DNA of 64,000 bases, from NCBI GenBank assembly GCA_017308575.1, contig JAFKEQ010000003.1, positions 806,001-870,000 of the forward strand. The letters run 5' to 3'. Made by a program: the position numbers and the translations under genes. Positions 36,373 to 44,924 of the stretch are shown one piece after another (position 1 is the first letter of the stretch; each line of letters begins with the position of its first letter). This stretch comes from Afipia sp. GTDB taxonomy: Bacteria; Pseudomonadota; Alphaproteobacteria; Rhizobiales; Xanthobacteraceae. A model generated the notes under the pieces. It was not told the DNA's origin. It made no database searches and saw only the letters and a list, made by a program, of their open reading frames with translations.

Positions 36373-37020
36373 GTGCCGACCGTCTACATGTACGTGGTGC
36401 GGTATGACTTCGGATTTGCCCCAAATCCATTCGACGGTGTTTGCACGCTCGCGTGCTGCATGCCGGTGATCCGTAGAAAAGCTAAAATCGGTGACTGGAT
36501 CATTGGCATGGGCGGTAGCGAACTGAAGGCTACGGGGCGGTGTATTTACGCGATGAAGGTGACGCGCGATCTGAGTTTTGATCAATATTGGAATGCGGCG
36601 GAGTTTCTTTGTAAACGACCGGTCCGACATGGCACCCGGCGGACTATGGTAGGTGACAACGTTTATCGGCGAGACCCTCAAACGAAGAAATGGTTACAGG
36701 AAAATTGCGTCCATAGTCAGCCTAGCGGCGAGCAAGACATGCCGAACACCAACCATGATACCCAGACAGATCGTGTCCTGATCTCGGATGAGTTTTACTA
36801 TTTTGGCGGTGACGCGCCTCTTGTCCCTTCGAAGATCCTTCGTAAGATTGGGTACAGAAATGGACGAGGGCATCGAGTTTTCTCACAGAACGATTGTCAA
36901 GCTTTGCTTAGTTGGATCAAAGCCGAAGCCAAAGAGAGTAACTGCGTGCTAGCTGATCCATTTCAATTCCGAATGAGCGGCAAGCGTTTCTCCAAGACGC
37001 GCAACAGACTTATTTCATAA
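36373..37020 (+). CDS. Nmad2-like putative nucleotide-modification-associated protein
   Basis: 215 residues from a GTG. The start VYMYVVRYDFGFAPNPF followed by GVCTLACCMPVIRRKAKIGD and WIIGMGGSEL is the hallmark I associate with the Nmad2 family (nucleotide modification associated domain 2), a predicted alpha+beta domain placed in DNA-modification neighbourhoods by comparative genomics. Later segments are VLISDEFYYFGGDAPLVP and FSQNDCQALLSWI. The reaction is unknown. It lies between a TIR gene and the thymidylate-synthase fusion, which supports a role in base modification. Confidence 0.78.
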   Translation: MPTVYMYVVRYDFGFAPNPFDGVCTLACCMPVIRRKAKIGDWIIGMGGSELKATGRCIYAMKVTRDLSFDQYWNAAEFLCKRPVRHGTRRTMVGDNVYRRDPQTKKWLQENCVHSQPSGEQDMPNTNHDTQTDRVLISDEFYYFGGDAPLVPSKILRKIGYRNGRGHRVFSQNDCQALLSWIKAEAKESNCVLADPFQFRMSGKRFSKTRNRLIS

Positions 37021-37090
37021 GAACGTCGATGGCGAGATGTTGAAGAACTTCGGCCTTGGCGAATCCAATAATGGATTGGGAGGAATGGGA

Positions 37091-37120
37091 ATGAAGGCGT
37101 TCGATATCCGGCGTCGTTGA
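37091..37120 (+). CDS. Possible 9-codon leader ORF before the thymidylate synthase fusion
   Basis: ATG AAG ... CGT CGT TGA encodes MKAFDIRRR. It has a good ribosome site (GGGAGGAATGGG), whereas the main gene, starting four bases after its stop, has none. Re-initiation after this leader is a plausible way to translate the synthase. It could equally be chance. Confidence 0.4.
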   Translation: MKAFDIRRR

Positions 37121-37124
37121 TCAG

Positions 37125-38732
37125 ATGCCAACCTACCGAAACATCAGCTTCGCAACGGTCGACAGCGTCTCCGACGTGCTTCAGAGCGGCGTCGAGATTC
37201 GTGTTCGCAGCAAACTAACGCGCGAGCTCCTCGGAAGGGTGACATGCCTTGACCGGCCGTTTGAGCGTTATCTCTTTGTGCCAAAGCGTCATAATGACGT
37301 GTTTGCGCAATTTGCCGAAACAATGTGGATGCTGGCCGGGCGGGACGATGTTGCTTGGCTGACAAGATATCTGCCGCGCGCCCCGGATTTTTCGGACGAT
37401 GGCAAAATCTGGCAAGGTGCCTACGGCCCGCGCCTCCGACACTGGGGTAGTTCTATCGACCAGTTGAACGAAGTTCGCCAGTTGCTCACAAAGGATTTGT
37501 CCTCTCGACGCGCGGTAATGGCGCTCTTCGATCCAGCGCGCGACTATATCGACTCAAAGGATATTCCCTGCAATAACTGGCTCAGCTGGATTGCTCGAGA
37601 CGGTAAGCTCCACCTAAACGTCGCCATTCGTAGCAATGACGCGATGTGGGGGTTCTCCGGCGTGAATGCATTCGAATGGAGCGTGATGCAGGAGCTGATG
37701 TCGTTTTGGCTCGGCGTGGAGATGGGTCCGGCTAATTATTTCGCGACGTCCTTTCATCTTTACGACATTCATTTTGATCGGGCGCGCCAGATGAACAAGT
37801 CGTTCCATGGGCTCTCGCCGTACGACTTTGGCATCGGTTGCGCGCCGTTCCGCACGTTATGGGACGAGTTCGAGAGCAAGCTTGAGAAATGGTTCTCCAT
37901 TGAGGAAATGATCCGAGCCGATCCGACGGTGCCTCTATTTCACCATGGCCGTGTCGGGGACCCACTTCTGGATAGCGGCCTCGCACTTGTCCAGGTGTTT
38001 TGGGCTCATCAGCAATGGGGCGGCGAGCGTCTCGCCAAGGAACTTGGCCAATTGCCCGCGGAAGACTACGTCGTTGCCATGTATGATCAGCTTCGCCGAA
38101 GTTACCCCGAACTTCCGAACAACATTGCGCAACCCGACATCAGGCGCTTCTTTGAGGCGTGCCGCGATAGTTCGCTGCATGCTGCGGATGAATTCAAGCA
38201 CGCCATAAAAAAGCTGCATGCGGAAAAAGACAAAGCTTACGGTGGTGCATGGAAGCGGCGCGGCGAGCTTGTTAGCATCCTGCCCAATATTGCGCGCAAG
38301 GCAGACCGGCTGGAAAACCTGATGCAAACGAGCACGACAATGCGTGGCGAAGCGCTGCTCGACACAGTTATCGATCTATACGTCTATGCTGAGAAGTACC
38401 GCCTGTTCTTAGCCGAAGGCCTAGAAGACGGCGGTCTGGTACCTAACAATGCTCCCAAGCCATATAGTGACCATGACGCCAACTTCGACATTCTTGTCGA
38501 TCGGCTTGATCTGGAGCCGCCGTCTCAAAGTACCAGGGAGTTGATTAGCGATGTTGTGATTCGATTCGACGCATGCTGGCACAATGCGGAAGCTGGCGCT
38601 GGCACCGCCGAACGATTTGAGTTAGCCAGCCTCCTGGCAGAGGCCACAGGAGCGCTAATTGCACGGGTCGTAGCCGACGATACTGTATCTCTAGCGCGAT
38701 TCGTTCGCTCTGAGGTGCGGCATGCAGGATGA
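37125..38732 (+). CDS. Thymidylate-synthase-family enzyme fused to an Nmad1 (DUF1599) domain
   Basis: 535 residues. Residues about 25-300 resemble thymidylate synthase / dNMP hydroxymethylase: ERYLFVPKRHNDVFAQFAET, WMLAGRDDVAWL, YGPRLRHW, then DIPCNNWLSW with the catalytic cysteine at C149, RSNDAMWG (169-176), N181 and SFHLYDIHF. Known relatives use dUMP or dCMP with methylene-folate; an Asn near 181, as in dUMP enzymes, hints at dUMP. From about 355 an Nmad1/DUF1599 domain follows (KDKAYGGAWKRRGELVSILP, NIARKADRLENLM, LLDTVIDLYVYAEKY). Such fusions occur in predicted pathways making hypermodified thymine. The C-terminal 100 residues are unassigned. No ribosome site; a leader peptide precedes it. 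The next gene overlaps its end by 11 bases. Confidence 0.86.
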   Translation: MPTYRNISFATVDSVSDVLQSGVEIRVRSKLTRELLGRVTCLDRPFERYLFVPKRHNDVFAQFAETMWMLAGRDDVAWLTRYLPRAPDFSDDGKIWQGAYGPRLRHWGSSIDQLNEVRQLLTKDLSSRRAVMALFDPARDYIDSKDIPCNNWLSWIARDGKLHLNVAIRSNDAMWGFSGVNAFEWSVMQELMSFWLGVEMGPANYFATSFHLYDIHFDRARQMNKSFHGLSPYDFGIGCAPFRTLWDEFESKLEKWFSIEEMIRADPTVPLFHHGRVGDPLLDSGLALVQVFWAHQQWGGERLAKELGQLPAEDYVVAMYDQLRRSYPELPNNIAQPDIRRFFEACRDSSLHAADEFKHAIKKLHAEKDKAYGGAWKRRGELVSILPNIARKADRLENLMQTSTTMRGEALLDTVIDLYVYAEKYRLFLAEGLEDGGLVPNNAPKPYSDHDANFDILVDRLDLEPPSQSTRELISDVVIRFDACWHNAEAGAGTAERFELASLLAEATGALIARVVADDTVSLARFVRSEVRHAG

Positions 38733-39678
38733 GGATTTATCCAAGCTTAAATTGAAGCTTCGGGAGGAAATCGCGGCCCGCTTGATGCATGTGAAGGTAG
38801 CGATAGTAGGATGGACGCCAACAGCGCTTGATCTCGCGGCCGATCCAGCGTTCACGACCGGCAGTGCCTCACTCTGCGGCATATATGCAGAGAGGGTGGG
38901 CGAAGGCACAGCTACGCGGAATCTGGATGCACTCGAGGCCGACTGTCCGGATATCGTTGTCATTGCCGAGGATAAAGGCAAAGAGAAGTTGCTAGAAGCA
39001 GTCGCCAAATATGTGCCTCCGACGACGAAACTGCTCATCGGCGGATTCGGCCATTTTGATTTTCAAGATGACGTCTTCGATCGCATCCGGCAGGAATCAT
39101 TTATCCCGTCGTTTGCGAATGGCTATCCAAACTCGCTCGTGCATATCTATCAGTGCCTGCGAAGTGCGCATCGCTTAGATCTCAAGGGCGTCGTGGCCGA
39201 GTTCGGCATGTTCAAGGGTGGGACGACTATGCTCATCTCGCGGTTCATCGAGGAGATGGGAGCGAACTGGAAAGTATTCGGCTTCGATACTTTCGGTGGG
39301 TTTCCCCCTAAGCGTAGCGCCTTGGATATGTACGCCCATCCGGACTGCGTTTTCCGCGACGCGGCGCTGGTAAAATCTATGTTTTCCGGTCGAAATGTTG
39401 AGATTATTGAGGGCGATATTGTTGCGACAGTTGGATGCCTCCGCGACCAGAATTTGGTTGTGTCTTTCGTGGATACTGACAACTTTACCTCTGCTAGCGC
39501 AATCGTAGATGTCGTAAAAGATCGTACGGTCCAAGGCGGCGCGATCGTGTTTGATCATTGGACTGGTTCCAACAGGCATCTCGACACGATTGGTGAAAGA
39601 ATAGCCGCCAAAACGCTAGCTTCGGATGATAGGTACTTAAACCTGCACGGAACAGGTGTATTTTTGAGGGTACAATGA
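38722..39678 (+). CDS. TylF/MycF-like methyltransferase-fold protein
   Basis: 318 residues. The second half is an AdoMet-type Rossmann fold of the TylF/macrocin O-methyltransferase class: VVAEFGMFKGGTTMLISRF (about 153-171), WKVFGFDTFGGFPP (about 182-195), then VEIIEGDI and LVVSFVDTDNFTSA with the metal-binding acidic pair, and GGAIVFDHW. The first 130 residues are a different Rossmann-like region (HVKVAIVGWTPTALDLAA; CPDIVVIAEDKGKEKLLE). In sugar biosynthesis such enzymes methylate hydroxyl groups; here, between a thymidylate-synthase fusion and a base-hypermodification-like protein, it could decorate a modified base or sugar. It overlaps its upstream gene by 11 bases and the next by four. 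Confidence 0.8.
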   Translation: MQDEDLSKLKLKLREEIAARLMHVKVAIVGWTPTALDLAADPAFTTGSASLCGIYAERVGEGTATRNLDALEADCPDIVVIAEDKGKEKLLEAVAKYVPPTTKLLIGGFGHFDFQDDVFDRIRQESFIPSFANGYPNSLVHIYQCLRSAHRLDLKGVVAEFGMFKGGTTMLISRFIEEMGANWKVFGFDTFGGFPPKRSALDMYAHPDCVFRDAALVKSMFSGRNVEIIEGDIVATVGCLRDQNLVVSFVDTDNFTSASAIVDVVKDRTVQGGAIVFDHWTGSNRHLDTIGERIAAKTLASDDRYLNLHGTGVFLRVQ

Positions 39679-40781
39679 CAAAGTCGACCTACGGTTTTGT
39701 CCGCCGTTCTGCACCTGAGCCACGCACAGGTGTTTACGAGCTGTACTGGACTTTCGCTTCACGTCGGCAGGCTGCGTTTGAGGCCCGCCTTTCAGGGCAA
39801 CAGTGGCCTTGGTCGGATGATCGTATCTTGCAGATTTATAAGTTCTGCAATGTTTATCGCGCGGCGGATCGCGTATCACAATACATGATACGGGACGTAG
39901 CTTACAAAGAGGATTCGCGAGTCACAGCCAGTGACCGGCTATTCCAAATTGTAGCATTCCGAACCTTCAGCCGGATAGAGACCTGGGAGGCACTGACGCA
40001 GCAATTGGGGCGTGCGCCGTGTCTCGAACACCTCAAGAGTGGAGAGTTCGAGAGCGCTCTCAACCTCGCAAAAGTAAAGCACGGTGGACTTTACACAGGT
40101 GCCTTTATTCTCTGCGCGAATAAAGCCTTTGGTTTTGATGAGAAGCATCGCAACCATGTTGCTCTTTTTAAGCACATGTTCTTGGTGGATGCCTGCGCCG
40201 ACAAGCTGCTGAACGCATTATCGCTTCAGGCGATCGTCAAAACGCTGGAGACCTACCCACTTATAGGTCCCTTCATGGCCTACCAGATCGCCATTGATCT
40301 CAATTATTCAAACCTAATCTCATTCAACGAGAACGACTACACTCAAGCTGGTCCTGGCGCCTTACGTGGATTGAAAAAGGCATTTGTTTCACTGGGCGAT
40401 TTTTCACCGGCAGACGCGATACTGTGGATGGTGGACCGGCAAGAAGAAGAGTTTCGACGTCTTGAATTGCCATTCAATGGACTCTTCGGTCGCAGACTGC
40501 ATGGAATCGATTGCCAAGGGCTGTTCTGTGAACTTGACAAGTATTGCCGCGAGGCCGTGCCGGAGCTAACTAGTGCGCGCAGTCGCATTAAAGCGAAGTA
40601 CGCTTCCGGGGGCGGCGAGATTTCGCTCTTCTTTCCTCCTAAATGGAATCTGCCGGCTAACAAGGTGATGAAAGCCGTACACACTTTCGGAGCGCGGGAC
40701 TTTGGCCTTCACGGCCATGCCGTATCCAACCTGAGATCGGCGAAGCATACGAATTTGGCTATCAGGGATTTGTTTAGCTAA
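39675..40781 (+). CDS. Putative DNA-base hypermodification protein (helical domain of 5-hmdU kinase / thymine pyrophosphorylase type)
   Basis: 368 residues. The N-terminal segments YELYWTFASRRQAAFEARLS, DDRILQIYKFCNVYRAADRV and SQYMIRDV, followed by RLFQIVAFRTFSRIETWEAL, match the helical domain described for 5-hydroxymethyl-deoxyuridine DNA kinases and alpha-glutamyl/putrescinyl thymine pyrophosphorylases, which in phages convert 5-hmU in DNA to larger modifications. Later there is a helix-hairpin-helix-like PLIGPFMAYQIAIDLNY and an acidic FNENDYTQAGPGALRGLKKA. It is the last gene of the TIR/Nmad2/TS-Nmad1/TylF operon, overlapping the previous gene by four bases. A separate kinase domain is not seen. 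Confidence 0.8.
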   Translation: MTKSTYGFVRRSAPEPRTGVYELYWTFASRRQAAFEARLSGQQWPWSDDRILQIYKFCNVYRAADRVSQYMIRDVAYKEDSRVTASDRLFQIVAFRTFSRIETWEALTQQLGRAPCLEHLKSGEFESALNLAKVKHGGLYTGAFILCANKAFGFDEKHRNHVALFKHMFLVDACADKLLNALSLQAIVKTLETYPLIGPFMAYQIAIDLNYSNLISFNENDYTQAGPGALRGLKKAFVSLGDFSPADAILWMVDRQEEEFRRLELPFNGLFGRRLHGIDCQGLFCELDKYCREAVPELTSARSRIKAKYASGGGEISLFFPPKWNLPANKVMKAVHTFGARDFGLHGHAVSNLRSAKHTNLAIRDLFS

Positions 40782-41676
40782 CGCGTCCATTGTGGCGAAT
40801 CAGATATCCAGAGTGTGTCTAATCCTCGTCTCTCTCGCGAGATGGCGGAGGGTGTCGCAAGTGCCAAGCGTTGCGACTTGGTGCTGACATTCGCTGGCCA
40901 GCGTGGTCTCATCTCTAAACGGTCGGGCGCAGGCCGACACGCGTGTTGGGTGACACGACATCTTAAGCGCCTTACACTGCCTCTCGTTAGGGATATGACG
41001 TATACCATCTGCATGAGAAGCTGATCGGCGTAAGAGGGCCGACATGCAGGAATGCAACACTGAGACCTCACGTGGCGCTTGCTAGCCCACGTCGATATAG
41101 ATGCCTTGTGATATGGGTGTCGACGGTCTTTTTTATCTACCGGCGGAGTATCCTACTGTCCGCCGTACGTCGGTCTTAGGCGTTTCGCTTCTTCGAAGAT
41201 TCACTCGATCGTTGGCGAAAGAAGCCGAAGTATGCCTCGAAAGCAACCCGCTATCTTCTGCTGTAAAATCAGTAGCAACGCGTTTTGACGGATTGCCTTT
41301 CGGATTCTGGCGCTGCCCCAGGGAAAATTGCGCATGGAGTTCAACGCGTTGCCCTGACAAAAGATCATCGAGTGGGTCCTGGAATGAGTGCTGTGTCCGG
41401 GGCTGAAAGTGGCCCAATCGAAGCCGACTGGCACCCTCACACGCTGCCGACCTCTCGAGAGCGTTTTTCATGGATTGAGCGCTAACGGAGAAAGTTTTCA
41501 GGCTCCGTGAATGCTTTTCATAGTCAGAGGGGCGCCTTAGGGTTCAACTTCCGCCGGCTTTACTGCGCCAAATGATCCCATGCGTGCTTTCCGCCATCCT
41601 GCGATCGCGTCCTTGCTCTGCCAGATGTTCCGGAGCCACCGCGCCCCGCGGGGGCGATAGCTCCGTAGAGACTGTC
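40782..41676. other. 895-base stretch without a supported gene
   Basis: Short frames exist on both strands, but none has a recognisable family, a good ribosome site or sustained coding character. Fragments such as ARFDG-like VATRFDGLPFGFWRCPREN near 41265-41330 could be remains of a decayed gene. The stretch lies between the modification operon and the AlpA/integrase genes, the place where islands commonly carry decayed mobile DNA. No repeats of note were seen. Confidence 0.4.
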
Positions 41677-42033
41677 TCAATGCTCTTTAATCGGTCGGGT
41701 CTTGCGTAATCGAACGTCTGGCGATGGCGCCTTCTTGATCCGCCCGGCATCGCTGTCCTTGCGGCGCTGCCTAAGCCAAGCCTCGACCTCACCAAGGTCC
41801 CACACCACGCATCGCGATGTGAGATAGTAGCGGCGCGGGAATTCGCCTCTGATCTCCATCTCGTAGATGGTGGTATCGGCAAGCGGAACGATCATATGCA
41901 ATTCGTGCCGGCGGATCGTCCTCGGTAGCCCAGACAAGATCGTGGCCGGGCCGGCATGCTTAGGCGGCTCGGCTGGTTTGCCAATCTCGGATGAGCCTAA
42001 AAGCATATGAATGCGATCTGGATTGCTGGTCAT
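41677..42033 (-). CDS. AlpA-family DNA-binding protein / excisionase
   Basis: 118 residues from the ATG at 42033, which follows AGGGAG; the longer frame upstream is rejected. The core ILSGLPRTIRRHELHMIVPL, ADTTIYEMEIRGEFPRRYYL and WDLGEVEAWLRQRR is the AlpA winged helix-turn-helix, in which small MerR-like proteins act as excisionases or activators next to integrases. It follows the integrase in the same direction with a 146-base gap. Probably directs excision of the island. Confidence 0.85.
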   Translation of the reverse strand: MTSNPDRIHMLLGSSEIGKPAEPPKHAGPATILSGLPRTIRRHELHMIVPLADTTIYEMEIRGEFPRRYYLTSRCVVWDLGEVEAWLRQRRKDSDAGRIKKAPSPDVRLRKTRPIKEH

Positions 42034-42179
42034 GTCTATTCTCCCTTTTTCGCAGCGAAGAAGACATGACAGTTGAGCCGCAGACTCTCGTCGATCTAAA
42101 GACAAAAGGGAGTGCAAATTACGAACACCACAAGATTGTTCCGCCTCGTGTTCACGGCTCGCATGTGCGGCGTCAATTC

Positions 42180-43250
42180 TCAAACCGCGCCGATCGCTGT
42201 TTGCAGGCCAGCCCAGTTGGCGTATTTGTCACCTGTTTCTCGAATGTGGGTATAGCGCTTGAGGCTGACCCAGGATCGGTGTCCGCTGACCGCCGCAACA
42301 TGCGGAATATTCAAACCCATTTCAAACAGGCGCGAAATCCCCTCATGGCGCAGATCGTGAAAATGCAAATCCTCGATGCCAAGCAGCTTGCAGGCCCGCG
42401 TGAAGTTGGCCGTGATGGCGTCGGTGGAATAGGGGAATATCTCTGGCTTCTTCTTGGGCATGCTATCGATGACTTGAATGGCCTCCGCCGGAACGTCGAC
42501 CCAGGTATCATTGCCGAGCTTCTCACCGGGATGCTTCATGTCGCGCACCAGCACGCGCTTGTGCTCCTTCTGAAAATCCTTCCAAGCGATGCGCGTGATT
42601 TCCTCTTGGCGGCGCGTTGAAAAGAGAGCGAACACGACGACTTTGTGCATCGGCATGGCTTGAGGAGCACGCTTGCGACGTTCAATGAAGTGCCCGAGCA
42701 ACTTATCCAGCTCCTCAAGCGTCGGTCTGCGATCACGTTGAAGGGAGCGCGATATGATGCCCATGCGTCGCGCGACCGTAATTGCGTCCTTCATTTCCCG
42801 ATCGTCGAGCCGATAGTCCCACATAGGTCGCGCGATAGCGAAAATCGCAGCCAGATGGCTGGCGTAGTTCCCAACAGTCTGTGGCTGACTGGTCAGCGAT
42901 TGCAGAAACTCGATAATGTCTTTCGACTTGATCGTCGAACATGCCATATCGGCGATTGGAAACTTTTTGATCGCTTTCAGCACCTGCGCCTTGGTGCGGC
43001 CGATCTCCTTGATCGACTCTTCAGTGTAGCGATCGATCGCCTTGGCCAAAGTCGGATCGGCAGACTTGACGCTGTCGATCACGCCGGGTTTCGCAAGCTC
43101 GCGCTCGCGCTGTTTCATCCAAGCCGTTGCGGGAGGTCGCCTGTCAAAGGTCTCCGTCTCGTGGTACGTCTGTCCATCCCGCATCACCCGGACGCGCGCC
43201 CGATAGCCGACGCTCCCATCTTTCCGCTTGCGTGCTGTGATGGTGCCCAT
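42180..43250 (-). CDS. int: Tyrosine recombinase (island integrase, dusA-associated)
   Basis: 356 residues from the ATG at 43250 (GGGAAG ahead). The N-terminal arm domain begins MGTITARKRKDGSVGYRAR; a SAM-like core-binding region follows (about 85-175). The catalytic domain shows FSTRRQEEITRIAW (the first Arg), HFHDLRHEGISRLF (HxxR), and AAVSGHRSWVSLKRYTHI with the second His and the Tyr nucleophile. It reads away from dusA, with its 5' end about 110 bases from the dusA start. Integrases of this type are known to insert islands into the 5' end of dusA, so this defines the island boundary. Repeats of TTGGTCC between the two genes are likely recombinase-binding sites. Confidence 0.94.
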   Translation of the reverse strand: MGTITARKRKDGSVGYRARVRVMRDGQTYHETETFDRRPPATAWMKQRERELAKPGVIDSVKSADPTLAKAIDRYTEESIKEIGRTKAQVLKAIKKFPIADMACSTIKSKDIIEFLQSLTSQPQTVGNYASHLAAIFAIARPMWDYRLDDREMKDAITVARRMGIISRSLQRDRRPTLEELDKLLGHFIERRKRAPQAMPMHKVVVFALFSTRRQEEITRIAWKDFQKEHKRVLVRDMKHPGEKLGNDTWVDVPAEAIQVIDSMPKKKPEIFPYSTDAITANFTRACKLLGIEDLHFHDLRHEGISRLFEMGLNIPHVAAVSGHRSWVSLKRYTHIRETGDKYANWAGLQTAIGAV

Positions 43251-43265
43251 GTACCGCTTCCCGAC

Positions 43266-43335
43266 TTGGTCCACGGGATTATAGTTGGTCCACGGGACCA
43301 AATCTAGTGCTTAAACCGCCGTTTTTGGTCCAAAA
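43266..43335. repeat. Repeated TTGGTCC motifs between integrase and dusA
   Basis: The heptamer occurs directly at 43266, 43285 and 43325 and inverted at 43295; the second and the inverted copy form a 7-bp hairpin with loop acg. The spacings of 19 and 40 bases place copies near the same DNA face. They probably bind the integrase arm domain or AlpA protein. The recombination core itself is expected inside the first 100 bases of dusA. Confidence 0.55.
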
Positions 43336-43360
43336 CTAGCGCGAACGAGTCGTAAATCTG

Positions 43361-44389
43361 ATGACGCAAAGCATTGAGAAAAAAGAAAAATATAGATATT
43401 TCAAGCCTCCGATCTTCGCCGTTGCGCCGATGATGGACTGGACTGACCGGCATTGCCGCGTCTTCCATCGCCTGCTGTCGCGCCGCGCACTGCTCTATAC
43501 CGAGATGGTGACCACCGGCGCGATCATCCACGGTGATCGCCAGCGGCTGCTCGGTTTCGATGCGAGCGAGCATCCCGTCGCACTTCAGCTTGGCGGATCG
43601 AACCCGCGCGATCTCGCGGAGAGCGCGAAAATCGGCGAAGACTTCGGCTACGACGAAATCAACATGAATGTCGGCTGTCCGTCCGATCGCGTGAAGGGTG
43701 GAAACTTCGGCGCCTGCCTGATGGCCGAGCCGAAGTTGGTTGCGGAGTGTGTCGCGGCGATGAAGCAAGCCGTCAAGATTCCGGTCACAGTGAAATGCCG
43801 CATCGGCATTGACGATCAGGACCCTGAAATCGCACTTGATGTGCTGAGCCGGGCCGTCATTGCGGCTGGCGCGGATGTGTTGATTGTTCATGCGCGCAAG
43901 GCCTGGCTCAATGGACTGTCGCCAAAAGAAAACCGCGACATCCCGCCGCTCGACTATGACCGGGTCTATCGGCTCAAGGCGGCGTTGCCGGATGTGCCGA
44001 TCTCGATCAACGGCGGCATCGTCACCATCGCCGCTGCGAAGGCGCATCTCGATCATGTCGATGGTGCGATGCTTGGCCGCGCGGCTTATCAGGAGCCGTG
44101 GCGGCTGCTCAGCGTCGATCCGGAACTGTTCGGCGAGCCTGCGCCATATGCGACCATGCACGACGCGATCGAAGCCCTGATGCCTTACATCGAGCGCGAA
44201 CTGGCGGGCGGCACACGCCTGCATTCGATCACGCGGCATCTGGTCGGCGCGTTTCATGGCGTGCCCGGCGCGCGGGCTTTCCGCCGTTACCTTGCAGAGG
44301 TTTGCACCAGGCCGGGAGCGGGGACCGAAACGCTGCGAGAGGCGCTGCGAACGGTCGAGCCGCGTCCTGCCGCCGCAATGGCCGCCTGA
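43361..44389 (+). CDS. dusA: tRNA-dihydrouridine synthase A
   Basis: 342 residues, full length. An FMN-dependent TIM-barrel enzyme that reduces uridine 20/20a in the D-loop of tRNAs. Family motifs: FAVAPMMDWTDRHCRVFHRL near 20-40, YTEMVTTGAI, INMNVGCPSDRVKGGNFGAC with the catalytic cysteine (about 105-125), and VKCRIGIDD and IVHARKAWLNGLSPKENR. It is the conserved gene at which the island is inserted. Because such insertions replace the DNA upstream of the core site, its start region and promoter may be supplied by the island; no strong ribosome site is visible. The first residues (TQSIEKKEKYRYF) are poor in conservation, consistent with that. Confidence 0.96.
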   Translation: MTQSIEKKEKYRYFKPPIFAVAPMMDWTDRHCRVFHRLLSRRALLYTEMVTTGAIIHGDRQRLLGFDASEHPVALQLGGSNPRDLAESAKIGEDFGYDEINMNVGCPSDRVKGGNFGACLMAEPKLVAECVAAMKQAVKIPVTVKCRIGIDDQDPEIALDVLSRAVIAAGADVLIVHARKAWLNGLSPKENRDIPPLDYDRVYRLKAALPDVPISINGGIVTIAAAKAHLDHVDGAMLGRAAYQEPWRLLSVDPELFGEPAPYATMHDAIEALMPYIERELAGGTRLHSITRHLVGAFHGVPGARAFRRYLAEVCTRPGAGTETLREALRTVEPRPAAAMAA

Positions 44390-44392
44390 GTT

Positions 44393-44908
44393 TCAGGGAT
44401 ATCCGCGCAGCATCAGCTTGTCGGGACGCACTTCCCAGCTTTCCAGCCGGTTGAGGAAGCTCATTCCGAGCAGGTTGGATTTCATCTGACCGCGCGGGAC
44501 GATCAGTGCGGGCACCGAGCGCTCCACCAGTTTGCCGACGGACAGACGATCCAGCGTCAGCCGCGCAGCGCGGACACGGCCGCCGGCGGTTTCCACGTCC
44601 ACATTGTAATTCAGCAATTCCAGCGGCAGGCCCGCGGCCTTCGCCGTTTCATAGGTCAGCACGACGGACGTCGCGCCGGTGTCGATCACCATCGGTGTGC
44701 TGACGCCGTTGATCTTGGCGCGGAGCGAGAACTCGCCATTGTCGCTGCGCGCGACCTCGACCGCGCGGGTGGATCTGGTTTTCAGCGTGCGGTCGGTGAC
44801 GCGGATCAGCGCGCCTTTCACGTTTGCGAACGCGACGGGGTTTGACAGCGACAGCAGAAAGCCGACGGCCGTGACGACCAATGCGAGGATGACGATTTTT
44901 CGGATCAT
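44393..44908 (-). CDS. Retropepsin-like aspartic protease (TIGR02281 type)
   Basis: 171 residues. One N-terminal membrane anchor (about 5-27) is followed by a retropepsin fold with the single active-site motif STPMVIDTGATSVVLTYETA (about 70-89) and a C-terminal SNLLGMSFLNRLESW. These proteins are expected to act as homodimers in the periplasm; physiological substrates are unknown. Convergent with dusA, stop codons three bases apart. Confidence 0.9.
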   Translation of the reverse strand: MIRKIVILALVVTAVGFLLSLSNPVAFANVKGALIRVTDRTLKTRSTRAVEVARSDNGEFSLRAKINGVSTPMVIDTGATSVVLTYETAKAAGLPLELLNYNVDVETAGGRVRAARLTLDRLSVGKLVERSVPALIVPRGQMKSNLLGMSFLNRLESWEVRPDKLMLRGYP

Positions 44909-44924
44909 GCAGCACCTGCCGCGA

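Noticed and set aside
41101..41471. Short frames on both strands in the stretch before AlpA
   Set aside because: No recognisable domain and no ribosome sites; perhaps remains of a decayed gene, but not supportable as a gene.
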